A DNA stretch of 64,000 nucleotides from Adiantum capillus-veneris (lineage: Eukaryota; Streptophyta; Polypodiopsida; Polypodiales; Pteridaceae): contig CM043954.1 of NCBI GenBank assembly GCA_014529385.2, positions 96,489,247 through 96,553,246 of the forward strand, given 5' to 3'. This document shows, one piece after another, positions 22,627 through 35,385 of the stretch. A program made the translations under genes and the position numbers. Below the pieces are notes generated by a model. The model saw only the letters and a list, made by a program, of their open reading frames with translations. It was not told the DNA's origin and ran no database searches. Within the stretch, counting starts at the first letter, position 1, and each line of letters starts with the position of its first letter.

Positions 22627-24984
22627 GACTTCTAGGCTTAACAGCTCTAGCTTGCTGTAGTAATACCTCTCTCAGTGTGTTCAAGTGTTTTGTTCAGAGA
22701 AATCCAAAACTATGTCCAAAACCGTGAGCATTTTCTCACAATTCTCTCAAATTGTCGGTTTTAGGCACCCCTAACTTCCGGATGCATTTTGAGGCCTTAA
22801 ATACCGTTTTTTCAAAACTGACCAAAATGGTTTCCATAGGCATACATTTTGTTTAGTTTACTCTAAGATCTATAGTGCTGCTCTCAAGCTACATTTTGAT
22901 ATAAAAACTTTTGGAATCGGAGTCCGTATGTGAAAATTATGACCAAAACAGTGAGATGTAATTTGGAAAGTTGCTCTATCTGATGTTTTTGCAAGTGGTC
23001 AGTTTGAGCCCAAAATTGGTGTGTGCACTCCTTAGGCAATGATAAACCCAGTGGTATACTTGGTTTCAGAAAAAATTCTCAAATTTTTTCTGACTTGTCT
23101 ATCGCGATAGGCTCACCAAGTACCCCTTGTAGATGTCCAAATGCACTCAAACTTTGTGTACAGGGTATAATGGGCCTTTTGAACCCAAATATGAAGTGAA
23201 ATTTGAATTTTTATTTTTCTATAGTGAATTCTTGAGCCTATCGCGATAGGCTCACGAGAGTGTTACTGGGATACATTTTTTCAACTGTTTTTACAGATTT
23301 GAGTCCCCCCTTCTCTTGAGATACTACTCACCAAGTTTCAACCAATTTGGAATACTTTTTCTTTTTAACCTGCATCAAACAACAGTCTCTTTTTTTATCT
23401 TATGAAGTAATCCTCTTAGATGCACTTCCAATACTCCAAATTTACTCAAATTTTAACCATAGGCTCACAACAACATGTAGAACAAGGCCCTAAGGTCAGT
23501 TTTCAAAAAATTTAATTTCTGTGAAAAAGCCCCAGTCTATCGCTATAGGATCAACAGATTCTTCAGTTTTGAAAATTTTCCAGATTTCTCTTTACCACTG
23601 TGTTCCCTATGCTCTGTACACCTTGCTCACCAATTTCCACTTTTTTGGACTTTTTCTTAGGTCTCTAACTCCAACTCTAGAATTCTAAGTCTATCTGATC
23701 ACTACAAAATAGACTTAGGATGACTTCCCAATGTCCAAAATCCACCAAATTTTGTGTGTAACCTCCTGAGAGGCTAAACAAGCTATGCTCCAGAGGGTTT
23801 TGAAAAATTCAGTTTCTATCACTGGGTTCTTTGCCTATCGCGATAGGCTCACCAAGTATGCTAAAATGACACTTTTTTCAAATTTTCTCTTCACAAATGT
23901 GTTCCCTACCCTCTATAGATCATGTATACCAAGTTTCACAAGGTTTGGAAATTTGGTCAAGTCCCTTTACCCAATTTGTCTCTGAAGTCTGACTCTAAAC
24001 ACCAACCTTGAGGTTTGGTGGTCAAGCAGGTGTCCAAGTACACTCAATTTTTGGGAGCAGCCTTGTATTCAAGTGTTTTACCTGTGGTATGAGGGGTTTT
24101 TCATGTTTGTGACTCTATCTCCAATTCACCAGTCTATCGCGATAGACTGTGCAGAGAGCCACTAAGAAGTGATTTTTTTCTCTGTTTTTGGACAGTTTGG
24201 TTCCCAATGCCCTTAGAAGCCTATCCCCAAAGTTTCATTCAATTTGGAGTTCTTTTCCTTTGGATTCAAGCATTTCATACTTCACTTCCTTACACTCACA
24301 AAAAGCAAATTCCCACTTAGATGCACAAGCACTGATGCAAATGCTTTGAAATTTCACATACAAGCTCTAGAGCATATGCAAAACAAGGTCTTGAGGTCAA
24401 ACTTTTTTTGAAAATTGCAGATTTGGTTTCTGATTTTTGTTTTTTGGGTTTTTGAGAGTTTTTTTTTTTGTGGATTGGACCAAATCTATGTTTTCCCCCT
24501 ACCTTAAGGTCTCCAATGCAAAAACAAGCACTCAAATCGGCTTTCAAACGACCATTTTAGAGCACATTTTCATGTCAAAATTGCTCTAGATCAACATCAG
24601 ATGTCCTACACTACCTAAAGTCCTACTTTGGATGGTTGAATGGTTGTTTTTGCTTTCTGGCAAGCAAACAGCCTCCTGCTTACCTTTTGCGTTTTTCTTT
24701 GCGTTTTTTCTCTTTCAAGTTCTTCACAACCATAAGTCACACCGAAACACACAAACCATAAAACCTAATCTAAACACACAACAAAATAATATAATCATAC
24801 CTCAACCTCATGGTGGACCACCTCGGTGAGACGCATGCTCCCTGGCTATCCCTCAGTCAAGAGATCCACTCTCTAACTTCCCACTAAGAAGGCAAATGGT
24901 GATAACACTCTAGAAAACTCTACAAAAACGCTATACTATCAAACACAAGTGATGCGGTCTACGCTAGTGTAGGCGCTTCATCCT
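22627..24984 (-). repeat. TR-GAG 5' leader built of ~299-bp tandem repeats with a CTATCGCGATAG palindrome
   Basis: The untranslated leader is 2.4 kb. The palindrome CTATCGCGATAG (one base varied in one copy) occurs at 23,099, 23,238, 23,537, 23,835 and 24,134; the last four are spaced 299, 298 and 299 bp. Surrounding words recur in phase: GTTCCCTA-type followed by CACCAAGTTTCA and AATTTGGA near 23,310, 23,600, 23,900 and 24,200. The repeats are diverged, so the regular spacing is notable. Short plus-strand frames here are not genes. Confidence 0.88.
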
Positions 24985-24998
24985 CGGCAACGGCGCCA
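24985..24998 (-). other. Primer binding site matching tRNA-Asp
   Basis: The plus strand CGGCAACGGCGCCA equals the 3' end of plant tRNA-Asp(GUC) including CCA. On the element strand it is TGGCGCCGTTGCCG, one base inside the LTR edge. This is a known PBS class for plant Ty3/gypsy elements and confirms the orientation. Confidence 0.92.
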
Positions 24999-24999
24999 A

Positions 25000-25099
25000 T
25001 GTTAGCGGGTACGCCGCGACGGACGATGGAGCACAGCGAGAACACAGACCAACAAGCTGTCAATTCGAGGACATAGCTGACCCGACTAGGGCATGGAGG
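25000..25099 (-). repeat. 5' LTR copy of the TR-GAG element (edge only)
   Basis: 100 bp aligned without gaps to 13,491-13,590, with 9 mismatches, all transitions. Inverted satellite abuts at 25,100. The all-transition pattern fits deamination of methylated cytosines in silent DNA. Confidence 0.9.
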
Positions 25100-25100
25100 A

Positions 25101-28100
25101 CAAGTGATAAATGCACCTAGCTTTAAGACATGGCTACAATGGCCTAGTGGTGAATCTAGGAGATACCAACAATTAGATCCACACTTCACGCCTTCGTTCT
25201 AATGGCCAAGTGGTGGATCTTTGATGTATCTAACTCCCAAATTTTAGTCTAAATGGCCAAGTGGTGGATCTAGGATCTAGTCATCCCACAGACATTGTGT
25301 AAAATTACCAGTGTTATGATGGCCAAGTGTTGAATGCACCTGAGTTTAGGACATGGTTAGAATGACCAAGTGGTGGATTTAGGTGGCACCAACAATTGTA
25401 TCTACAATTCAAGCCTTTGTTATAATGGCCAAGTTGTGGATCTTTGATGCACCTACTGACCAATTCTTACTCTAAATTGACAAGTGGTGAATCTAGGAAT
25501 TACTCATCTCATAAACATTGTGTAAAATTACAAGTGTTATTGGGCCAAGTGATGAGTCCACGTAACTTGCCAAGTGGTAGATCTACGAGACACCAACAAT
25601 TGGATCCACATTTCAAGCCTTTGTTATAATGGCAAAGTGGTGGATCTTTGATGCACCTACTTCCCAATTGTTAGTGTAAATGGCCAAGTGGTGGATCTAG
25701 AATCTACTCATCCCACAAACATTGTGCAAAATTACAAGTGTTTATGATGGCCAAGTGTTGAATGCACCTAACTTTAAAACATAGTTAGTATGGCCAAGTG
25801 GTGGAGCTAGGAGACAACAACAATTGGATTCACATTTCAAGCATTTGTTATAATGGCCAAGTGGTGGATCTTTGATGAACCTACTTCCCAATTCCTAGTC
25901 TAAATGGCCAAGTGGTGGATCTAGGATCTACTCATCTCACAAACATCGTGTAAAATCACAAGTGTTATGATGGCCAGCACCTACCTTTAAAACATGGTTA
26001 GAATGGCCAAGTGGTGGATCTAGGAGATACCAACAATTAGATCCACACTTCAAGCCTTGATTCTAATGGACAAGTGATGGATCTTTGATGTATCTAATTC
26101 CCAATTTTTAGTCTTAATGGCCAAGTGGTGGATCTAGGATCTACTTATTTCACAGACATTGTGTAAAATTACCAGTGTTATGATAGCCAAGTGCTAAATG
26201 CACCTAGCTTTAGAACATAGTTATAATGAGCAAGTGGTGGATCTAGGTGACACCAACAAATGTATCTACAATTCAAGCCTTTGTCATAATGGCCTGGTGG
26301 TGGTTCTTTGATGCCCCTACTTACCAATTCTTACTGTAAATGGACAAGTGGTGGATCTAGGATCTACTCATTCCACAAACATTGTGTAAAATTACAAGTG
26401 TTATGATGGCCATGTCTTGAATCCAGCTAACTTTAAGACATGGTTAGAATGGCCAAGTGGTGGATCTAGTAGACACCAACAATTGGATCCACAATTTAAG
26501 GCTTTGTTATAATGGTCAAGTGGTCGAGGTTTGATGCACCTACTTCCCAATTCTTAGTCTAAATGGCCAAGTGCTAAATGCACCTAGCTTTAAGACATGG
26601 CTAGAATGGCCAATTGGTGGATCTAGGAGATACCAACAATTAGATCCACACTTCACGCCTTCGTTCTAATGGTCAAGTGGTGGATCTTTGATGTATCTAA
26701 CTCCCAAATTTTATCTGAATGGCCAAGTGGTGGATCTAGGATCTACTCATCCCACAGACATTGTGTAAAATTACCAGTGATATGGTGGCCAAGTGTTGAA
26801 TGCACCTAAGTTTAGGACATGGTTAGAATGACCAAGTGCTGGATTTAGGTGACACCAACAATTGTATCTACAATTCAAGACTTTGTTATAATGGCCAAGT
26901 TGTGGATCTTTGATGCACCTACTGACCAATTCTTACTCTAAATGGACAAGTGGTGAATCTAGGAATTACTCATCTCACAAACATTGTGTAAAATTACAAG
27001 TGTTATTGGGCCAAGTGATGAGTCCACGTAACTTGCCAAGTGGTGGATCTACGAGACACCAACAATTGGATCCACATTTCAAGCCTTTGTTATAATGGCA
27101 AAGTGGTGGATCTTTGATGCACCTACTTTCCAATTGTTAGTGTAAATGGCCAAGTGGTGGATCTAGAATCTACTCATCCCAGAAACATTGTGCAAAATTA
27201 CAAGTGTTTATGATGGCCAAGAGTTGAATGCACCTAACTTTAAAACATAGTTAGTATGGCCAAGTGGTGGAGCTACGAGACAACAACAATTAGATCCACA
27301 TTTCAAGCATTTGTTATAATGGCCAAGTGGTCGATCTTTGATGAACCTACTTCCCAATTCCTAGTCTAAATGGCCAAGTGGTGGATCTAGGATCTACTCA
27401 TCTCACAAAGATCGTGTAAAATCACAAGTGTTATGATGGCCAGCACCTACCTTTAAAACATGGTTAGAATGGCCAAGTGGTGAATCTAAGCGATACCAAC
27501 AATTAGATCCACACTTCAAGCCTTGATTCTAATGGACAAGTGATGGATCTTTGATGTATCTAATTCCCAATTTTTAGTCTTAATGGCCAAGTGGTGGATC
27601 TAGGATCTACTTATTCCACAGACATTGTGTAAATTACCAGTGTTATGATGGCCAAGTGCTAAATGCACCTAGCTTTAGAACATGGTTATAATGAGCAAGT
27701 GGTGGATCTAGGTGACACCAACAAATGTATCTACAATTCAAGCCTTTGTCATAATGGCCTGGTGGTGGTTCTTTGATGCCCCTACTTACCAATTCTTACT
27801 GTAAATGGACAAGTGGTGGATCTAGGATCTACTCATTCCACAAACATTGTGTAAAATTACAAGTGTTATGATGGGCATGTCTTGAATCCGGCTAACTTTA
27901 AGACATGGTTAGAATGGCCAAGTGGTGGATCTAGTAGACACCAACAATTGGATCCACAATTTAAGGCTTTGTTATAATGGTCAAGTGGTTGAGGTTTGAT
28001 GCACCTACTTCCCAATTCTTAGTCTAAATGGCCAAGTGCTAAATGCACCTAGCTTTAAGACATGGCTAGAATGGACAAGTGGTGGATCTAGGAGATACCA

Positions 28101-29499
28101 ACAATTAGATCCACACTTCACGCCTTCGTTGTAATGGCCAAGTGGTGGATCTTTGATGTATCTAACTCCCAAATTTTAGTCTAAATGGCCAAGTGGTGGA
28201 TCTAGGATCTAGTCATCCCACAGACATTGTGTAAAATTACCAGTGTTATGATGGCCAAGTGTTGAATGCACCTGAGTTTAGGACATGGTTAGAATGACCA
28301 AGTGCTGGATTTAGGTGACACCAACAATTGTATCTACAATTCAAGCCTTTGTTATAATGGCCAAGTTGTGGATCTTTGATGCACCTACTGACCAATTCTT
28401 ACTCTAAATGGACAAGTGGTGAATCTAGGAATTACTCATCTCACAAACATTGTGTAAAATTACAAGTGTTATTGGGCCAAGTGATGAGTCCACGTAACTT
28501 GCCAAGTGGTGGATCTACGAGACACCAACAATTGGATCCACATTTCAAGCCTTTGTTATAATGGCAAAGTGGTGGATCTTTGATGCACTTACTTCCCAAT
28601 TGTTAGTGTAAATGGCCAAGTGGTAGATCTAGAATCTACTCATCCCACAAACATTGTGCAAAATTACAAGTGTTTATGATGGCCAAGTGTTGAATACACC
28701 TAACTTTAAAACATAGTTAGTATCGCCAAGTGGTGGAGCTAGGAGACAACAACAATTAGATCCACATTTCAAGCATTTGTTATAATGGCCAAGTGGTGGA
28801 TCTTTGATGAACCTACTTCCCAATTCCTAGTCTAAATGGACAAGTGGTGAATCTAGGATCTACTCATCTCACAAACATCGTGTAAAATCACAAGTGTTAT
28901 GATGGCCAGCACCTACCTTTAAAACATGGTTAGAATGGCCAAGTGGTGGATCTAGGAGATACCAACAATTAGATCCACACTTCAAGCCTTGATTCTAATG
29001 GACAAGTGATGGATCTTTGATGTATCTAATTCCCAAAGTTTAGTCTAAATGGCCAAGTGGTGGATCTAGGATCTACTTATTCCACAGACATTGTGTAAAA
29101 TTACCAGTGTTATGATGGCCAAGTGCTAAATGCACCTAGCTTTAGAACATGGTTATAATGGGCAAGTGGTGGATCTAGGTGACACCAACAAATGTATCTA
29201 CAATTCAAGCCTTTGTCATAATGGCCTGGTGGTGGTTCTTTGATGCCCCTACTTACCAATTCTTACTGTAAGTGGACAAGTGGTGGATCTAGGATCTACT
29301 CATTCCACAAACATTGTGTAAAATTACAAGTGTTATGATGGGCATGTCTTGAATCCGGCTAACTTTAAGACATGGTTAGAATGGCCAAGTGGTGGATCTA
29401 GTAGACACCAAAAATTGGATCCACAATTTAAGGCTTTGTTATAATGGTCAAGTGGTCGAGGTTTGATGCACCTACTTCCCAATTCTTAGTCTAAATGGC
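25101..29499 (-). repeat. Three ~1,466-bp higher-order repeats of the satellite
   Basis: Copies run 25,101-26,567, 26,568-28,032 and 28,033-29,499 (1,467, 1,465 and 1,467 bp). Each starts with CAAGTG(C/A)TAAATGCACC. An identical or nearly identical 61-codon frame recurs at 25,444, 26,910 and 28,376, exactly 1,466 bp apart; its translation is the same in the last two copies and differs at two residues in the first. The unit is about 6.5 monomers long, not a whole number, because some monomers lack blocks. High identity points to recent amplification. Confidence 0.95.
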
Positions 29500-32400
29500 C
29501 AAGTGGTGGATCTAGAATCTACTCATCCCACAAACATTATGTAAAATTACAAGTGTTATGATGGCCAAGTGTTGAATGCACCTACCTTAATGAAATGGCT
29601 AAAATGGCCAAGTGGTGGATCTAAGAGATACCAAAAATTGAATCCACACTTTAAGCCTTTGTTCTAATGGCCAAGTGGTGGATCTTTGATGTATCTAATT
29701 CCCCAATTTTTGTCTAAATGGCCAAGTGATAGATTTAGGATCTACTTATCCCAAAGACATTGTGTAAAATTAGCAGTGTTATGATGGGCAAGTGCTGAAT
29801 GCACCTAACTTTAGGACATGGGTAGAATGGCCAAGTGGTGGATATAGGTGACATCAACAATTGTATCTACAATTCAAGCCTTTGTTATAATGGCCAATTG
29901 GTGGATCTTTGATGCACCTAGTTAGCAATTCCTACTCTAAATGGACAAGTGGTGGATCTAGGATCTACTCATTCCACAAACATTGTGTAAAATTACAAGT
30001 GTTATGATGGCATAGTGTTGAATCCACCTAACTGGCCAAGTGGTGGATCTTCGATGCACCTAATTCCCAATTCTTAGGCTTCATGACCAAGTGCTAGATC
30101 TAGAATCTACTCATCCGACAAACATTGTGTAAAATTACAAGTGCTATGATATCCAAGTGTTGAATGCACCTACCTTTAAGACATGGATAGAATGGCCAAG
30201 TGGTGGATCTAGGAGATATCCACAATTAGATCCACACTTTAAGCCTTGATTCTAATGACCAAGTGGTGGATCTTTGATGTATCTAATTCCCAAATTTTAG
30301 TCTAAATGGCCATGTGGTGGATCTAGGATCTACTCATTCCACAAATATTGTGTAAATTTACCAGTGTTATGATGGCCAAGTACCGAATGCATCTAACTTT
30401 AGGACATCGTTAGAATGGCCAAGTGGTGGATCTAGGTGACACCAACAATTGTATCTACAATTCAAGCCTTTGTTATAATGGCCAAGTAGTGGATCTTTGA
30501 TGCCCCTACTTACCAATTCTTACTCCAAATGGACAATTGGTGGAAGCATTTACTTATCCCATAAACATTGTTAAAATTGCAAGTGTTATGATGGGCAAGT
30601 CTTGAATCCACCTAACTTTAAGACATGGTTAGAATGGCCAAGTGGTGTATCTAGGAGACAGTAACAATTGGATCCACATTTCAAGCCTTTGCTATAATGG
30701 CCAAGTGGTGGATCCAGAATCTACTCATCCCACAAACATTGTGTAAAATTACAGGTGTTATGATGGCGAAGCGTTGAAAGCACCTAACTTTAAGACATGG
30801 TTAGAATGGCCAAGTGGTGGATCTAAGAGACACCAACAATTGGATCCACATTTCAAGCCTTTGTTATAATTGCCAAGTGGTGGATCTTTGATGAACGTAC
30901 TTCCCAATTCTTAGTCTTAATCGCCAAGTGTTTGATCTAGGATCTACTCATCCCACAAACATTGTGTAAAATTACAAGTGATATGATGGCCAAGTTCTAG
31001 ATGCACCTACCTTTAAGACATGGCTAGAATGGCCAAGTGGTGGATCTATGACATACCATCAGTTGGATCCACACTTCAAGGCTTCGTTCTAATGGCCAAG
31101 TGGTGGATCTTTGATGTATCTAATTCACAAATTTTAGTCTAAATTGCCAATTGTGGATCTAAGATCTAGTCATTCCACAGACATTGTGTAAAATTACTAG
31201 TGTTATGATGGCCAAGTGTTGAATGCACCCAACTTTAGGACATAGTTAGAATGGCCAAGTGGTGGATCTAGGTGACAAGTGGTGGATGTAGGATCTACTC
31301 ATGCAACAAACATTGTGTAAAATTACAAGTGTTATGATGGCCAAGTGTTGAATGCACCTAACTGGCCAAGTGGTGGATCTAGGAGACACCAACAATTGGA
31401 TCCACATTTCAAGCCTTTGTTATAATGGCCAAAGTGGTGGATCTAGAATCTACTCATCCCACAAACATTATGTAAAATTACAATTGTTATGATGGCCAAG
31501 TGTTGAATGCACCTACCTGTAAGACATGGCTAGAATCACCATGTGGTGGATCTAGGAGATACCAACAATTGGATGCACACTTCAATCCTTCATTCTAAGG
31601 GCGGCCAAGTGATGGATCTTTGATGGCCCTACTTACCAATTCCTACTCTTAATGGACAAGTGGTGGATCTAGGATCAACTCATCCATCAAACATTGTGTA
31701 AAATTACAAGTGTTATGATGGCCAAGTCTTGAATCCACCTAACTTTAAGACATGGTTAGAATGGCCAAGTGGTGGATCTGGTAGATACCAACAATTGGAT
31801 CCACATTTCAAGACTTTGTTATAATGGCCTAATGGTGGATCTTTGATGCACCTACTTCTCAATTCTTAGTTGAGGTGGCCAAGTGGTGGATCTAAAATCT
31901 ACTCATCCCACAAAAATGGTGTAAAATTTGAAGTGTTATGATGGCCAAGTGTTAATTGCACATACCTTTAAGACATGACTAGAATGGCCAAGTGGTGGAT
32001 TTAGGAGTTACCAACAATTAGATCCACACTTCAAGCCTTGATTCTAATGGCCAAGTGGTGGATCTTTGATGTATCTAATTCCCAAATTTTACTCTAAATG
32101 GCCAAGTAATGAATCTAGGATCTACTTATCGCACAGACATTGTGTAAAATTACCACTGTTATGATGGCCAAGTGCTGAATGCATCTAACTTTAGGACATG
32201 GTTAGAATGGTCAAGTGGTGGATCTAGGTGACACCAACAAATGGATCCATTTATGATGCCCAAGTGGTGGATCTCTGATAAACCTACTTCCCAATTCTTA
32301 GTCTAAATGGCCAAGTGGTTGCTCTAGAATCTACTCATCCCACAAACATTGTGTAATAATACAAGTGTTATGATGGCCAAGTGCTAAATACACCTACCTT

Positions 32401-35167
32401 TAAGATATGGCTAGAATGGCCAAGTGGTGGATCTAGGAGATACTGACAATTGGATACACACTTCAAGCCTTCGTTCTAATGGCCAAGTGGTGGATCTCTG
32501 ATGTATCTAATTCCCAAATTTTAGTCTAAACGACCAAGTGATGGATCTAGGATCCACTCATCCCACATACATTGTGTAAAATTACCAATGTTATGATGGC
32601 CAAGTGCTGAATGCACCTAACTTTAGGACATGTTAGAATGGCCAAGTGGTGGATCTAGGTGACATCAACAATTTTATCTACAATTCAAGAACTTGTTATA
32701 AGGGCCAAGTGCTGGATCTTTGATGCACATACTTTCCAATTCTTACTCTAAATGGACAAGTGGTGGATCTAGGATCTACTCATTCCACAAACATTGTGTA
32801 AAATTACAAGTGTTCTGATGGCCAAGTGCTGAATGCACCTCACTTTAGGACATGGTTAGAATGGCCAAGTGGTGGATCTAGGAGACACCAACAATTGGAT
32901 CGACATTTTAAGCCTTTGTTATAATGGCCAAGTGGTGGATCTTCGATGAACCTACGTCCCAATTCTTAGTCTAAATCGCCAAGTGGTGGATCTAGGATCT
33001 ACTCATCCCACAAACATTGTGTAAAATTACAAGTGTTATATGATGGCCATGTTCTGAATGTACCTACTTTTAAGACATGGCTAGAATGGCCAAGTGGTGG
33101 ATCTAGGAGATACCATCAATTGGATCCACACTTCAAGCCTTCGTTCTAATGGCCAAGTGGTGGATCTTTGATGTATCTAATTCCCAAATTTTAGTCTAAA
33201 TTGCCAAGTGGTGGATCTAAGATCTAGTCATTTTATAGACAGTGTGTAAAATTACCAGCGTTATGATGGCCAAATGCTGAATGCACCCAACTTTAGGACA
33301 TAGTTAGAATGGCCAAGTGGTGGATCTAGGTGACACCAACAATTGTATCTACAAATCAGGCGTTTGTTATAATAGCCAAGTGGTGGATCTTTGATGTACC
33401 TACTTACCGATTCTTACTCTAAATGGACAAGCCGTGGATGTAGGATCTACTTATGCCACAAATATTGCGTAAAATTACAAATGTTATAATGGCCAAGTGT
33501 TGCATCCACCTAACTGGCCAAGTGGTGGATCTAGGAGACACCAACAATTGGATCCACATTTCAAGCCTTTGTTATAATGGCCAAGTGGTGGATCTTTGGT
33601 GCACTTACTTTTCAATTCAATGTTTAAATGGCCAAATGACAAGTTTGATGCACCTACTTATAGATTGTTACTCTAAATGGACAAGTGGTGGATGTAGGAT
33701 CTACTTATGCCACAAACATTGTGTAAAATTACTAGTGTTATGATGGCCAAGTGTTGAGTCCACCTAACTGGTCAAGTGGTGGATCTAGCAGACACCAACA
33801 ATTGCATCCACATTTCAAGCCTTTGTTATAATGGCCAAGTGGTGGATCTTTGATGCACCTACTTCCCAATTCAAAGTTTAAATGGCCAAGTGGTGGAACT
33901 AGGATCTACTCATCCCACAGACATTGGGTAAATTTACCAGTGTTATGATGGCCAAGTGCTGAATGCACCTAACTCTAGGACATGGTGAGAATGGCCAAGT
34001 GGTGGATCTAGGTGACACCAACAATTGTATTTACAATTCAAGCCTTTGTAATAACGGCCAAGCGGTGGATCTTTGATGGAACTACTTACCAATTCTTACT
34101 CCAAATGGACAATTGGTGGAAGCATCTACTTATCCCACAAACATTGTGTAAAATTACAAGTGTTATGATGGGCAGGTCTTGAATCCACTTAACTTTAAGA
34201 CATGGTTAGAATGGCCAAGTGGTGGATCTAGGAGACACTAACAATTGGATCCATATTTCAAGCCTTTGCTATAATGGCCAAGTGGTGGATTCAGAATCTA
34301 CTCATCCCACATACATTGTGTAAAATTACAGGTGTTATGATGACCAATCATTGAATGCACCTAACTTTAAGACATGGTTAGAATGGCCAAGTGGTGGATC
34401 TAGGAGACACTAACAATTGGATCCACATTTCAAGCCTTTGTTATAATGGCCATGTGGTGGATCTTTGATGAATTACTTCCCAATTCTTAGTTTAAATTGC
34501 CAAGTGGTGGATCTAGAATCTAATCATCCCACAAACATTTTGTAAAATTGCAAGTGTTATGATGGCCAAGTTATGAATACACCTACCTTTAAGACATGGC
34601 TAGAATGCCCGAGTGGTGGATCTAGGAGATACCATCAATTGGATCCAATCCTCAAGCCTTCGTTCTAATGGCCAAGTGGTGGATCTTTGATGTATCTAAT
34701 TCCCAAATTGTACTCTAAATTACCAAGTGGTGGATCTAAGATCTAGCCATTCCACAGACATTGTGTAAAATTACCAGTGTTATGATGACCAAGTGTTGAA
34801 TGCACCGACCTTTAGGACATAGTTAGAATGTCCAAGTGGTGGATCTTTAATCTACCTACTTACCGATTCTTACTCTAAATGGACAAGTGGTGAATGTAGG
34901 ATCTACTTATGCCACAAATATTGTGTAAAATTACAAGTGTTATGATGGCCAAGTTGTGAATCCACCTAATTGGCCAAGTGGTTGATCTAGGAGACACCAA
35001 CAATTGGATCCACATTTCAAACCTTTGTTATAATGGCCAAGTGGTGGATCTTTGGTGCATCTACTTCCCAATTCAAAGTTTAAATGGCCAAGTGGTGGAA
35101 CTAGGATCTACTAATCCCACAAACATTGTGTAAAATTACCAGTGGTATGATGGCGAAGTGCTGAATG

Positions 35168-35385
35168 CCCGGGGCAGTCCCTTATCAAAAGACCCCTATA
35201 TCATGTGCGTTCAAGAGGTAATTAATAATACCCCAATATACATACTATACTTACACTGTGAGCTTATTTAAAAAACCCCCACCCCCCTCTGTATGTATAC
35301 ATTTTTATACATTTTGGTCTTTTAATCATCCTCTCCGTTTAACTCACGTGATATCATACACATTCTAAAAAGTGACCGCCCCGGG
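35168..35385. mobile_element. 218-bp TIR element (MITE) inserted in the satellite
   Basis: A 218-bp block unlike the satellite interrupts a unit. It starts CCCGGGGCAGTCCCTTAT and ends in the imperfect inverted copy ...GTGACCGCCCCGGG. GCTGAATG flanks both sides (35,160-35,167 and 35,386-35,393), an 8-bp target duplication, and the satellite word GTGCTGAATGCACC is split there. An 8-bp duplication fits hAT-like elements, but the terminal sequence is not the usual hAT one. It has no coding capacity. Confidence 0.88.

Larger units (their letters stand above)
13491..25099 (-). mobile_element. Large TR-GAG/LARD-type LTR retroelement: gag, zinc knuckles and protease-like regions, no RT or IN seen
   Basis: An 11.6-kb element on the minus strand. 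The left LTR (13,491-14,556) is the 3' LTR, bordered by a polypurine tract (minus-strand GGAGGGGGAGAG). The right end carries a PBS matching the 3' end of tRNA-Asp, followed by the LTR edge at 25,000. Minus-strand order is leader with ~299-bp repeats, gag, zinc knuckles, aspartic-protease-like region, further acidic and basic regions, non-coding stretch, PPT, LTR. I find no RT, RNase H or integrase words, so it would depend on another Ty3/gypsy element. It is broken (about five breaks in the coding span). The 100 shared LTR positions differ at 9, all transitions, so it is an old but not ancient insertion. Confidence 0.88.
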
